This document shows positions 25,875 to 34,367 of a stretch of DNA of 64,000 nt, piece by piece. Each line of letters begins with the position of its first letter. Within the stretch, counting starts at the first letter, position 1. Under the pieces are notes generated by a model, which searched no databases, had not been told where the DNA came from, and saw only the letters and a list, made by a program, of their open reading frames with translations. Source of the stretch: Myxococcales bacterium. GTDB taxonomy: Bacteria > Myxococcota_A > UBA796 > GCA-2862545. The translations under genes and the position numbers were made by a program. The stretch lies in the NCBI GenBank assembly GCA_019634415.1, contig JAHQVJ010000039.1:46497-110496 (forward strand), given 5' to 3'.

Positions 25875-26780
25875 TCAGTGATGCTCGTCGAGGAAGGCGC
25901 CCATGTCCTGCACGATTCGCTCGTGGGCATCCTCCACCACCCAGTGAGCAGCATCGGCGTAGTGATGCACCTGTGCGTGGGGCAGCAGCTGCCGCCAGCG
26001 CTCCACGAAGCGAGGCTTGAACACGAAGTCGCGGTCCCCCCACAGGATCAGCGTGGGGGTGTCGGCGAAGGCAGCGGGGACCTCCTCCGTGAGGCGCTGC
26101 ACGGTGGCGCGGGTGGGGTGCCCCTCCTCGATGGGGATGTCGCGGATGAAGCGGAGGTGCCCCAGGCGATCGCGGTAGCGGCGATAGGGCGCCAGGTAGC
26201 CCTGGGCCACGCCGTTGCGTAGCCGCTTCCGGTCGGCCAGCGCCCGGAACAGGCCCACGCGCAGGAACCCGTTGAGCCCACCGATGACGGCCTCTCCCAC
26301 GCCCGGCCAGCGGCAGGCACGGATCTCGAGGGGGACCTCCTCCATGAAGACCGAGGTGTTGAAGATCACCAGGCGCTCCACGCGCTCGGAGCGGGCCACG
26401 GCGGCCCCCAGCCCGATGGGGCCACCCCAGTCGTGCACCACCATCGTGAACCGGGGCAGATCGAGGTGGTCGACGAGCTGTACGAGGTTGTCGATGTGGT
26501 CCTGCAGCCGGTACGACCAGTCCCGGGGCTTGTCGGACAGGCCGGCCCCCAGGTGGTCCACCGCGATGCAGCGTCGCTGGGGCTCGAAGGCTCGGATCAG
26601 GGTGCGCCAGTAGAACGACCAGGTGGGGTTTCCGTGCACCATGATCAGGGGCGAGCCGCTCGGATCGTCTGGCTGTCCCGTGTCGACGTAGTGCAGGCGA
26701 TGCCCACTGCTCAAGGTGAGATCGGCACCTGCCCACGGGTAGTGCTCACGGACGCTCTGCGGGAGCTGTTGCCAGGTCAC
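25875..26780 (-). CDS. oleB: OleB: beta-lactone decarboxylase (alpha/beta hydrolase)
   Basis: A 301-residue alpha/beta hydrolase of the haloalkane-dehalogenase branch. The nucleophile elbow is VVHDWGG with the Asp at residue 117, the oxyanion region is HGNPTWSFYW, and a GDRDFVF acid segment and AAHWV histidine follow. OleB splits the beta-lactone from OleC into a cis-alkene and CO2. GTG start overlaps the oleA stop (GTGA). Confidence 0.9.
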   Translation of the reverse strand: MTWQQLPQSVREHYPWAGADLTLSSGHRLHYVDTGQPDDPSGSPLIMVHGNPTWSFYWRTLIRAFEPQRRCIAVDHLGAGLSDKPRDWSYRLQDHIDNLVQLVDHLDLPRFTMVVHDWGGPIGLGAAVARSERVERLVIFNTSVFMEEVPLEIRACRWPGVGEAVIGGLNGFLRVGLFRALADRKRLRNGVAQGYLAPYRRYRDRLGHLRFIRDIPIEEGHPTRATVQRLTEEVPAAFADTPTLILWGDRDFVFKPRFVERWRQLLPHAQVHHYADAAHWVVEDAHERIVQDMGAFLDEHH

Positions 26781-27796
26781 CAGGTCACGCCCATCACGAT
26801 GCAGCCGAGGCCCGAGCCGACGGCGAACAAGCAGAGCTCCTTGCCCTTCACGATGCGTCCCTGGGTCTCACCCAGGGCGAGCGTGAGCGGCAGCGAGGCC
26901 GGCCCCACGTTGCCCAGGTAGGGGAAGGTCAGCAGCGCCTTCTCCAGCGGCAGCTCCAGCTGCTGGAAGGTGTGGGTGAAGTGCGACAGGCTCACCTGAT
27001 GGCACACGAACTCGTCGATCCGGTCCGGGCTGTCCCAGCCGAGCTCGTCGGCGGCGAAGGGCCACGTCTCCACCGCCAGCTCCACGCCGTGCACCAGTAG
27101 GCCGTGCGGATCGGCCTTCATCTCGGTGGGGTTGCCCAGGCACAGCTCGTTGAACTCGGTGGCCGAGCGCATCACGGCGCCGTTGACGCGGTGCTGGTTC
27201 TTGGACAGGTCCTTGTGGGTCACCACCGCCGCCACCGCGCCCGATCCCAGGGTGAGGGTGGCGAAGTTGTCGCGGAAGGTGTCGGACGTGGCCAGGGGAT
27301 TGTTCAGGCGATGCACCGTGGCGGTGACCGGCTCGCGCGAGCTCTCTCCGTCCACCACCAGCGCCGTCTTGATCTGACCCAGCTCGATCATGTTGGCCGC
27401 GGTCAGGATGCCGTTGAGGAAGCCCAGGCAGGCATTGGCGATGTCGAAGCAGAACGCTTGTCGCGGCAGCTTCATCTTGCCTGCCACCATGGACGCCGTG
27501 GCAGGCTCCAGGTAGTCGCGGCACACGCTCGTGTTGATCAGGCAGTCGATGCTGTCGCGATGAACACCCGCGTTCTCGAGGGCCTTCTCGCCCGCCATGG
27601 CCGCGACAGTGGAGGGCTGCACGCCCGGGTCCCACCAGCGGCGCTCCTGCACACCCGACAGCTTCTCGAGCTGACCCGGGGGCAAGCCCAGCCGGTCCAG
27701 GGTGGGGCGGAACGTCTCCTCGAGCTGTGCGCTGGTGATCACGTGGGGCGGCAGGACGTAGCCCATCGCCTCGATACACGTGTTGGCAAAGCGCAT
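26777..27796 (-). CDS. oleA: OleA: fatty acyl-CoA head-to-head condensing enzyme
   Basis: A 339-residue thiolase-superfamily enzyme. Start ATG at 27796 with GGAGG 5 bases upstream. The nucleophile cysteine is C123 in ANACLGFLNG; the histidine is in CHQVSLSHF and the asparagine in GNVGPASLP. OleA joins two fatty acyl-CoA chains head to head, the first step toward long-chain olefins. Length and motifs match OleA rather than FabH, and the oleBCD context confirms it. Divergent from the rhomboid gene across 86 bp. Confidence 0.92.
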   Translation of the reverse strand: MRFANTCIEAMGYVLPPHVITSAQLEETFRPTLDRLGLPPGQLEKLSGVQERRWWDPGVQPSTVAAMAGEKALENAGVHRDSIDCLINTSVCRDYLEPATASMVAGKMKLPRQAFCFDIANACLGFLNGILTAANMIELGQIKTALVVDGESSREPVTATVHRLNNPLATSDTFRDNFATLTLGSGAVAAVVTHKDLSKNQHRVNGAVMRSATEFNELCLGNPTEMKADPHGLLVHGVELAVETWPFAADELGWDSPDRIDEFVCHQVSLSHFTHTFQQLELPLEKALLTFPYLGNVGPASLPLTLALGETQGRIVKGKELCLFAVGSGLGCIVMGVTW

Positions 27797-27882
27797 CTGA
27801 CCTCCGGCCCGTAAGGGCGCGCAAAAGAGCGCGAGTCCTAACCCGGGTTGTGGCTCGTTCGCATCCTGGATACCGCCCCACC

Positions 27883-28557
27883 ATGAGCAATGGTTGGTTC
27901 GGCGGGGCACGTCGCCCGAGGGGCGAGGTGGACTGGGCTCGTCACGTCCACGAAGACCGCAAGAACGCCGACCGTGCGCTGTGGGCGTTGATCGGCATCA
28001 ACGTGGTGGTGTTCGTGGCGTGGGCGCAGGTGAGCTACCTGCCAGGCAGCTCCCTGCTGGGCATGGTGCTGCGTGATCACTTCCTGGTAGGCTTGCCCGT
28101 GGTGGACGACCTGCGTCTGTGGACGCTGGTCACCAGCGCGTTCAGCCACATTCGGCCCTGGCATCTCATCTTCAACATGATCGGTCTGTACGTGTTCGGT
28201 CGTGCGGTGGGTCAAGCGAAGGGCACACGGGTGTTGCTGCAGCTGTACCTGGTGGGTGGCATCGTGGCGTCGCTGGGCCACGTGCTCTACGCGATGGCGT
28301 CGGGGGACCCCACACCCGCGCTGGGCGCCTCGGGCGCCGTGATGGCACTGGCCGTGATGTATGGCTTGATGTTTCCGAACCGGGTGCTCCTGGTCAACTT
28401 CTTCATCCCCGTCCCCGCGGGCGTGGCGGTCGGGCTGTTCATCGTGATGGACCTGGTGGGGCTGATCTCGCTCGGAAGCCCCATCGCCCACGCAGCTCAC
28501 CTGGGCGGGGCGGCCTATGGCTTTGCCTACTGGTACCTGTACGAGCGGCGCGGGTAG
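27883..28557 (+). CDS. Rhomboid-family intramembrane serine protease
   Basis: A 224-residue six-helix membrane protein. The rhomboid catalytic serine lies in GASGAV, the histidine in HAAHLGG, and the HxxxN-type helix 2 motif in RPWHLIFNM. All catalytic features are present, so it should cleave membrane proteins within the bilayer. ATG start at 27883; a longer frame begins at 27850 without a better ribosome binding site. Confidence 0.88.
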   Translation: MSNGWFGGARRPRGEVDWARHVHEDRKNADRALWALIGINVVVFVAWAQVSYLPGSSLLGMVLRDHFLVGLPVVDDLRLWTLVTSAFSHIRPWHLIFNMIGLYVFGRAVGQAKGTRVLLQLYLVGGIVASLGHVLYAMASGDPTPALGASGAVMALAVMYGLMFPNRVLLVNFFIPVPAGVAVGLFIVMDLVGLISLGSPIAHAAHLGGAAYGFAYWYLYERRG

Positions 28558-28570
28558 CCGCTGGCACGCG

Positions 28571-29413
28571 TCAGTAGATCAGCTTCATGAGGGCCAGCCC
28601 CCACAGTCCGGCCACAGCACACCCCAGGAGGATCCAGATGTCCCACCGACCGCGCCTGGAGTGGCGGCTGGGGGGCGGCTTCACCATCTCCGACCGAGGG
28701 AACGACGGCAGGGAGTGGTTGCTGGGCTGGTAGGGCCAGGACTCGACGGTGTCGGGGCGCAGCCCCAGCGGACGGTCCGCAGCATGGGCGGGCCGATGGG
28801 GAGCGGGCGCTGGTGTGGCGGGGTGCTGGGACATGGGGGCTGGGGTGTAGCCCGACACGGGGCGCAGCGGCGCCCGAGGGGATGGCGGGCCGGCTCTGCC
28901 CGGCAGCGGCTCCGGCACGGGATCGAGGGACGGTGCGTCGTAGGACTGCGGCACGGGCGTGTTGCCGCGCGGCTGGAACGGATCGGGATGGTCCGGCTCG
29001 TCGCGGTAGGCCTCTGGCTGGAGGTTCGCGCGGAAGGACTCCCGCCGGTACGGATCGGCCGCCAGCAGCGCCGGTGACGCAGCGGGGCGGCGACGGAGGT
29101 GCTTGTCGGTCTTGGGCTCCGCTGCGGCGACGGGGACCGGAGCGGGGTTGGTCGGGCGAGACCGAGGGGGAGGGGTCGGTGCCGCCGCTGGACGAGGCGC
29201 CACCTGAGGATCGGTGGCTGGGAAGCCTCCGGGCTCCAGGTGGTCCGATGTTCGCGGATCGGTGCTCACCACCCGCTGATACCGCTCCCGCAGATCCCGG
29301 AAGAGCACCTCGGATCCTGGTCGAGCCATCAGGACCGTCGGGATCTCTTCGAGGTTCGAGTTCTGGTCGTCGTCAAGGATCCCGGCCTGCGGAGGCCGCT
29401 CCCAACTTGACAT
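28571..29413 (-). CDS. Pro-rich tail-anchored protein, unknown function
   Basis: A 280-residue protein of low complexity, very rich in Pro, Ala and Arg, ending in a basic patch (RHSRRGRWD) and one C-terminal transmembrane helix (about 260-277). That is the layout of a tail-anchored or single-span protein with a long cytoplasmic disordered arm. No family recognised. The start codon is followed by MSSWERPPQAG. Confidence 0.6.
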   Translation of the reverse strand: MSSWERPPQAGILDDDQNSNLEEIPTVLMARPGSEVLFRDLRERYQRVVSTDPRTSDHLEPGGFPATDPQVAPRPAAAPTPPPRSRPTNPAPVPVAAAEPKTDKHLRRRPAASPALLAADPYRRESFRANLQPEAYRDEPDHPDPFQPRGNTPVPQSYDAPSLDPVPEPLPGRAGPPSPRAPLRPVSGYTPAPMSQHPATPAPAPHRPAHAADRPLGLRPDTVESWPYQPSNHSLPSFPRSEMVKPPPSRHSRRGRWDIWILLGCAVAGLWGLALMKLIY

Positions 29414-29570
29414 CGATGCACCACCCCGTCGAAGCGACAGTGTCCCACAGGGGGTGCTCCCCTGCAGGTGGTGTGAGGTTACACCTGAGCAAAGGTGATT
29501 AGAACCTGATCAATGAGGTGCGTGGTCACAGGCCGATCCCCGAGCCGAGGTGTTGCATCCCAGCTCGCGT

Positions 29571-29861
29571 TCAGCGCGCTCGGCGTGCGACGGTGAGGAC
29601 GCCCGCGACGCCCAGCCCCAGCAGAGCCGCCAAGATGGCCCAGGCAGCGCCACGTTTCGCCGGCTCCGCAAGGAAGGAGGCCTCCGGGCCAGACCACACC
29701 GATGCGGATCCCGCGACCAAGGCGCCGACGATCACCGCTCCTGCGGCCCAGGGGATCCACAGGGTGAAGGCTGGAGCGTGCTCGCGTCGACTCAGCCAGG
29801 TGGCGGCCAACCACACGAAGAGGAGCCCCAGGACGGTCTCGGCGAAGGAGGGGAGGTACAC
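29571..29861 (-). CDS. Small three-helix membrane protein
   Basis: A 96-residue protein with three hydrophobic segments (about 5-22, 33-52 and 71-91). No family recognised. It is coded 9 bp downstream of the exported protein gene on the same strand and may be part of the same operon. Confidence 0.6.
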   Translation of the reverse strand: MYLPSFAETVLGLLFVWLAATWLSRREHAPAFTLWIPWAAGAVIVGALVAGSASVWSGPEASFLAEPAKRGAAWAILAALLGLGVAGVLTVARRAR

Positions 29862-29870
29862 GTCAGCGCC

Positions 29871-30962
29871 CTATCGGAGTGTCAGATCCGGCACCACCAC
29901 GACCAGGAACTCCACGCTCGGGGAGGGCGACCCTCCCTGGAGGAGATCGAGACCCAGTCGACCTTCGAGCCCCAGCGGCACCTCCACGGGCAGTCGCCCG
30001 GCCACCACGGCCCGAGCCGACCAGCCCAGCGGCCAGGAGCGACCGAAGAGCACCCCCATGTCGCCCTGGGGCGAGCGCAGCCCCACGGAGGCGTGCACGC
30101 CCAGCTGAGTGGGGGTGACGGCCTCCCCAGTGCGATCGGTGTAGGTCACGTCGCCCGTGAGCAGCGGTGCGGCCACCACCGCCATCCGCGCCCAGGGGCC
30201 AGCGGGGGACCGAAACGTCAGCCCCGTCTCCAGCGGTACGGAGAGCAGCGTGGGCGTGGCGGCGGGTCCGTCGCCTCGACCCACCGACAGCGCCACGCCG
30301 AGGCCGGTGTGGATCCTCAGCCACGGATCTCGAGCAGGATCCGCCTGTCCGAGCGTGGGCAGGGAGGGCGCGGGCACGGTACCCGCCTCCCGCAGCCCCG
30401 TGGCGACGACCTGCTCGCCCTCGACCACCAAGACCTGGCGCCCGAAGAACACGTTGTCCGACGAGGGGCCCACCTGAACGACGTGCAGGCCGGGCTCGAG
30501 CTGCATGGGGAAGTCGGTGTGGGTGCGGCCATCCACTGCGGCGACGTGGTTGATGGGACGGGGATCGAGGGACAGGATCCCCAGGGGTGCGTCGTCGGGG
30601 GGGGGACTGGCTGCCTCGTAGACGTCGCGCAGCTGCGAGCCGAAGTCTTCGTACCAGGAGCCCGGTGCCACCCGCGCAGCGGCGTGGAAGGCCCGTCGCG
30701 CACCCGAGGCGTCTCCTTCGAAGTAGTCCAGTGCTCCCTGAACGAGCCAGGTCCGGCCGAGCACCTCGGGATCCACCACCGCTCCGCACGTCAGGGCAGC
30801 GTCGAGCTGGGCAAGCGTTGTGCGCGTGCGCTCGAGATCGGCCTCCACGAGGGCGGTGGCCGCCGCATCCACCCAGTCACGTCGGCGCTCCACCTCGGGG
30901 CAGTCGGGCTCCTGGCCCCAGGCCATCCCGGCCATCCACAGGCTCGCTGCGATGCCGGTCAA
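29871..30962 (-). CDS. Exported protein, possible outer-membrane beta domain
   Basis: About 363 residues if started at the TTG at 30962, which overlaps the stop of the kinase gene upstream and has GGGAG 8 bases before it; ATG at 30935 and GTG at 30995 are alternatives. It begins with a signal peptide (ending MAWGQ), a helical N-terminal region of TPR-like character, a PEGA-like small beta segment around 130-190, and a C-terminal half of alternating hydrophobic strands typical of outer-membrane proteins. Coupled to the PEGA-domain kinase gene. Confidence 0.7.
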   Translation of the reverse strand: MTGIAASLWMAGMAWGQEPDCPEVERRRDWVDAAATALVEADLERTRTTLAQLDAALTCGAVVDPEVLGRTWLVQGALDYFEGDASGARRAFHAAARVAPGSWYEDFGSQLRDVYEAASPPPDDAPLGILSLDPRPINHVAAVDGRTHTDFPMQLEPGLHVVQVGPSSDNVFFGRQVLVVEGEQVVATGLREAGTVPAPSLPTLGQADPARDPWLRIHTGLGVALSVGRGDGPAATPTLLSVPLETGLTFRSPAGPWARMAVVAAPLLTGDVTYTDRTGEAVTPTQLGVHASVGLRSPQGDMGVLFGRSWPLGWSARAVVAGRLPVEVPLGLEGRLGLDLLQGGSPSPSVEFLVVVVPDLTLR

Positions 30963-32461
30963 TGGTGGCGCTCCCACCGCTCTCCACCCTTCCACACGTA
31001 CCGGCTGGGCTGATTGGCACCCACGCGCACCTCGATGGAGGACTCCTCGATGGCGGAACTCAAGCGCAGGGTGTGCTTGCCCTCAGGGAGCCGAAAGCCC
31101 ATCACCGGCGTGCGGCCCACCGGCTTGCCGTCCACGAACAGCTGGGCTCCCAAGGGCACCGAGCTGATGGTGATGGTCCGAGTGCGCGCAGGCTTCGGAG
31201 CCGGTGCCGGAGCTTTGGGCTCCACGGGAGCCGGCGGCGCGGGCGGACGCACCTGTGGGGGCGTCGTAGGCCGCGGTGTGTCGCGCTTCGTGGGCACGGA
31301 TCGAAGGGGCGCCACCGCAGGTGGGCGGGGTGTGGTCACCCGAGCCGGGTGAACGACCTGGGCAGCGCCGCGGGCCGCGGGGGCCTCCGGAGGCTGCCAC
31401 AGCGCGACCGCCAGCCCCGTCACGGCCACGATGGCCACCGCCACGCCGAGCATGAGCGCGGCTCCCGCCGCCGTGGCCATCGACCATCGACGCTTCGGAC
31501 GAGGTGGCTCGCTGGGGGGGAAGCTCCGTGAGTCGGGCAGGGCCTCCAGCGTCTCGCTCAGCACCGATCCCACCATGGCGTCCTCGACACCCCGGACGGT
31601 GCAGCGGGGTACCTGGGCGGCGGCCCAGCACTGCAGGGTCGTGCCCTGGGACTGGTCGAGGATCCGCTGACAGATCTCCTGGACCTCACCCGCAGTGGGC
31701 CGCTCCTGGGCGTCCACCGAGCGCATGCGGGTGGCGAGGCGAACCAGCCTCCGACCCCCCGCGTCGAGACGGGCGTCGTCCACGGCCTCCAGGCCCATCA
31801 TCTGGCGACGGGTGGGGCGCTCGCCCAGCACCATCCAGTGTGCGGTCACGCCCAGGGAGAAGATGTCTCCCGCCGGGCTGTCGATCCCCTCCATGCGCTC
31901 GGGGGCGATGAAGCCGCGGGTGCCTCCGATGTAGGCGTTGGTGGTGGCCTCCCGCGTCTCGAACTCGGCCTTGGCGATCCCGAAGTCCAGCAGCTTGACC
32001 TGACCGTCGGGGGTGAGCTGGATGTTTCCTGGCTTGATGTCGCGATGGAGGAGGCGGAGCGGCGCGCCGCTCGGTCCCGGCTGCACGTAGACGCGCTCCA
32101 GCGCGCGAGCCACCTCTGCCACCACTGCCGCCGCCGCCGCCGTGGGCATCGGGCCTGACTTGAGCAGACGGTGCAGGCTCGCGCCGTCCACGAACTCCAT
32201 CACCAGGGCCCAGCGCCCGCCGAGGCGGGTGGGGGGATCCACCGTGACGACAGCCCGGTCCCGCACGAGGCCCAGGATGCGGGCCTCGTCGCGGAATCGC
32301 TTGAGGGTGTTCTCCGGCACGTCCTCGTCGCGCAGGAGCTTGATCGCGACCTCCTTCTCGAAGCCGCCGACCCCCTCCATCACCGCGTGGTAGACCTGAC
32401 CGAAGCCTCCCTTGCCGAGGATCCCCTTGATTCGGTAGCGCCTGGTCTCCGTCTCGGTCAT
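30959..32461 (-). CDS. Ser/Thr protein kinase with C-terminal PEGA domain
   Basis: A 500-residue transmembrane kinase. The kinase domain is complete: GKGGFGQVY (Gly loop), EVAIKLL (ATP lysine), HRDIKPGN (catalytic loop) and LLDFGIAK (DFG). A transmembrane helix at about 330-350 separates it from a Pro-rich linker and a PEGA domain (ITISSVPLGAQLFVDGKPVG, then PEGKHTL). PEGA-bearing kinases are typical of Myxococcota. It should phosphorylate cytoplasmic targets in response to an envelope signal. Confidence 0.92.
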   Translation of the reverse strand: MTETETRRYRIKGILGKGGFGQVYHAVMEGVGGFEKEVAIKLLRDEDVPENTLKRFRDEARILGLVRDRAVVTVDPPTRLGGRWALVMEFVDGASLHRLLKSGPMPTAAAAAVVAEVARALERVYVQPGPSGAPLRLLHRDIKPGNIQLTPDGQVKLLDFGIAKAEFETREATTNAYIGGTRGFIAPERMEGIDSPAGDIFSLGVTAHWMVLGERPTRRQMMGLEAVDDARLDAGGRRLVRLATRMRSVDAQERPTAGEVQEICQRILDQSQGTTLQCWAAAQVPRCTVRGVEDAMVGSVLSETLEALPDSRSFPPSEPPRPKRRWSMATAAGAALMLGVAVAIVAVTGLAVALWQPPEAPAARGAAQVVHPARVTTPRPPAVAPLRSVPTKRDTPRPTTPPQVRPPAPPAPVEPKAPAPAPKPARTRTITISSVPLGAQLFVDGKPVGRTPVMGFRLPEGKHTLRLSSAIEESSIEVRVGANQPSRYVWKGGERWERHH

Positions 32462-32482
32462 GCCCAGTTCCTGGTGCGCAGT

Positions 32483-34321
32483 CTACCGTAGGTGGCCGGG
32501 CGACGACATCGACAGCATCTCGTCGATCAGTGTGCGGAGCGCCTCGGCGTCGAAGGGTTTCTCCAGGGTCGGACAGGTGGTTCGTTCGAGGAAGCGACGG
32601 TCACGCTCGGTGAAGATGCCTCCGGTGACCACCACCACGTGTCGAACCAGGTGTGGGGCGCGCTCCTGCAGGGCCTCGTAGGTGGCGATGCCGTTCATCA
32701 CGGGCATCACGAGATCCAGGAGGATCAGGTCCCAGTATGGGTCGTCCTCGATCCGTCGCAGGGCGGCTGGCGCCTGGGTGAAGTGGACCACCTCGTGCTC
32801 GGGTCTCAGGATCCGCTGGACGGCGCGCCCCACCAGCTCCTCGTCGTCGATCATCAGCACGCGTCCGGGGCGTCGGGCCGTCGCGCGATCGGCGGGTGGG
32901 GGCGGGGGAGGTCGGGCGGCGATGGGGGAGGCGGGGAAGCGCATGGTGAAGCGCGCCCCCAGGCCCGGCTCGCTGTCCACGGTGATGCGTCCGCCCAGGT
33001 CGGTGACGATGCGCTGGCAGATGGCCAGGCCCAGGCCCGTGCCTTCGTTGCGCGACTTGGTGGTCACGAAGGGGCGGAACATCTGGGGAAGCAGATCCTC
33101 GGGGATGCCGGGTCCGTTGTCTTGCACCTCCACCACTACCTCCGGGCCGTCGGCTCGGATGTGCAGATCCACCTGGTTGGTGCTCGCGTCGTCCAGCGAC
33201 ATCGCCTGGGCCGCGTTGACCAGCAGGTTCAGGAACACCTGCCCCACGCGAGAGGGGCTGCCGAGGACGTCGGGCACTTCGCCGTAGTGACGCACCACGC
33301 GCGCGTGGTGGCGGAGCGTGTTGCCCGCCATGCGGACGGAGGTGTCCATGACCTTGCGCACGTCCAGTGGCTCCACCGTGGCGTCGGGCCCGCGGGAGAA
33401 CACGCGCAGGTCGCGCACGATGTCGCGCATGCGCGAGGCGGCCTCGGCGGAGTCGTCCACCACGTCCATGAGCTCGGGTGCGACGGGGTGCCCCTCGGCG
33501 GCGATCTGCGACAGCCTCCGACGCGCCATCTCGAGGTTGGCCACCACCGCCGCCAGGGGGTTGTTGATCTCGTGGGCGACTCCGGCCGCCATCAGGCCGA
33601 TGGTGGCCATGCGGTCGTAGACGAGCACCTGCTGCTGCAGCTCTCGACGGGACGTGACCTCTCGAGCCACCACCATGCTGGCTCCCTGATCGTCGAAGCG
33701 GAGCCCGGAGGTGGCCGACAGCTCGAACCACTGGTCGGGGTTGCCGGCGGATCGCACCTCCACGTAGCTCTGGTCGCCGCGCTCGATCACCACCATCGCC
33801 TCTGCTCGATCCGCGTCGTGCACCCAGTCCAGCAGCTGCTGGCCGGGGCCCGAGCCACGCGTGATCTGGAGCCACAGCCCGTTGGCGTGGGTGACGGTCC
33901 ACGCGCGGTGCACGGCCACCGCGTAGGGGGCTCGCTCGATGAGCAATCGATAGGCTTCCTCGGCACGTCGCGTGCGGTGATCCGAGACGATGGCCTGGCC
34001 GAGCACGGCGCACAGCGCGTCTGCGAAGAGGCGGCCCTCGCCCGTGCGGGTGAGGGTGCCCACGAGGGTCAGCTGATGCCGCATTGGCAGGGTCTGGGTG
34101 TGGTGGGTGGCCCGACCCTCCCGAGCGGCCGACAGTGCACCAGCATCCCCGGCCAACGCGACGGTCTGGTCGTCCTGTGCCACCTCTGCGGCGTCCAGCC
34201 CCGCGCTCACGGCGATGGCGAGGGCTGCGCCTAGATTCGGCGTTTCGGTGGAGGACACCCACAGGCTGTGAGCGATGTGGGTGATCGCGCGAAGCAGACC
34301 GTCGATTGGCGGTTCCGGCAT
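32483..34321 (-). CDS. Hybrid histidine kinase with PAS sensor and C-terminal receiver
   Basis: A 612-residue cytoplasmic sensor kinase. N-terminal GAF-like and PAS-like regions (to about 230) precede the HisKA phospho-acceptor (GVAHEINNPLAAVVAN, His near 260), the ATPase domain with N box, VQDNGPGIP G1 and GTGLGLAI G2 boxes, and a C-terminal receiver domain (VLMIDDEELVG, phospho-Asp in LILLDLVMP, Lys in LEKPF). The NtrB-type H box is common in Myxococcota. No dedicated response regulator is adjacent. Confidence 0.92.
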   Translation of the reverse strand: MPEPPIDGLLRAITHIAHSLWVSSTETPNLGAALAIAVSAGLDAAEVAQDDQTVALAGDAGALSAAREGRATHHTQTLPMRHQLTLVGTLTRTGEGRLFADALCAVLGQAIVSDHRTRRAEEAYRLLIERAPYAVAVHRAWTVTHANGLWLQITRGSGPGQQLLDWVHDADRAEAMVVIERGDQSYVEVRSAGNPDQWFELSATSGLRFDDQGASMVVAREVTSRRELQQQVLVYDRMATIGLMAAGVAHEINNPLAAVVANLEMARRRLSQIAAEGHPVAPELMDVVDDSAEAASRMRDIVRDLRVFSRGPDATVEPLDVRKVMDTSVRMAGNTLRHHARVVRHYGEVPDVLGSPSRVGQVFLNLLVNAAQAMSLDDASTNQVDLHIRADGPEVVVEVQDNGPGIPEDLLPQMFRPFVTTKSRNEGTGLGLAICQRIVTDLGGRITVDSEPGLGARFTMRFPASPIAARPPPPPPADRATARRPGRVLMIDDEELVGRAVQRILRPEHEVVHFTQAPAALRRIEDDPYWDLILLDLVMPVMNGIATYEALQERAPHLVRHVVVVTGGIFTERDRRFLERTTCPTLEKPFDAEALRTLIDEMLSMSSPGHLR

Positions 34322-34367
34322 GGAGCCATTGAACCACAGGAGCCGGGGTGTTCGGCAGCTCCCCCCG

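Noticed and set aside
29476..29491. Hairpin CACCT-GAGCAA-AGGTG upstream of the tail-anchored protein gene
   Set aside because: Five weak base pairs without a T-run or neighbouring gene end; not enough to call a terminator or regulator.
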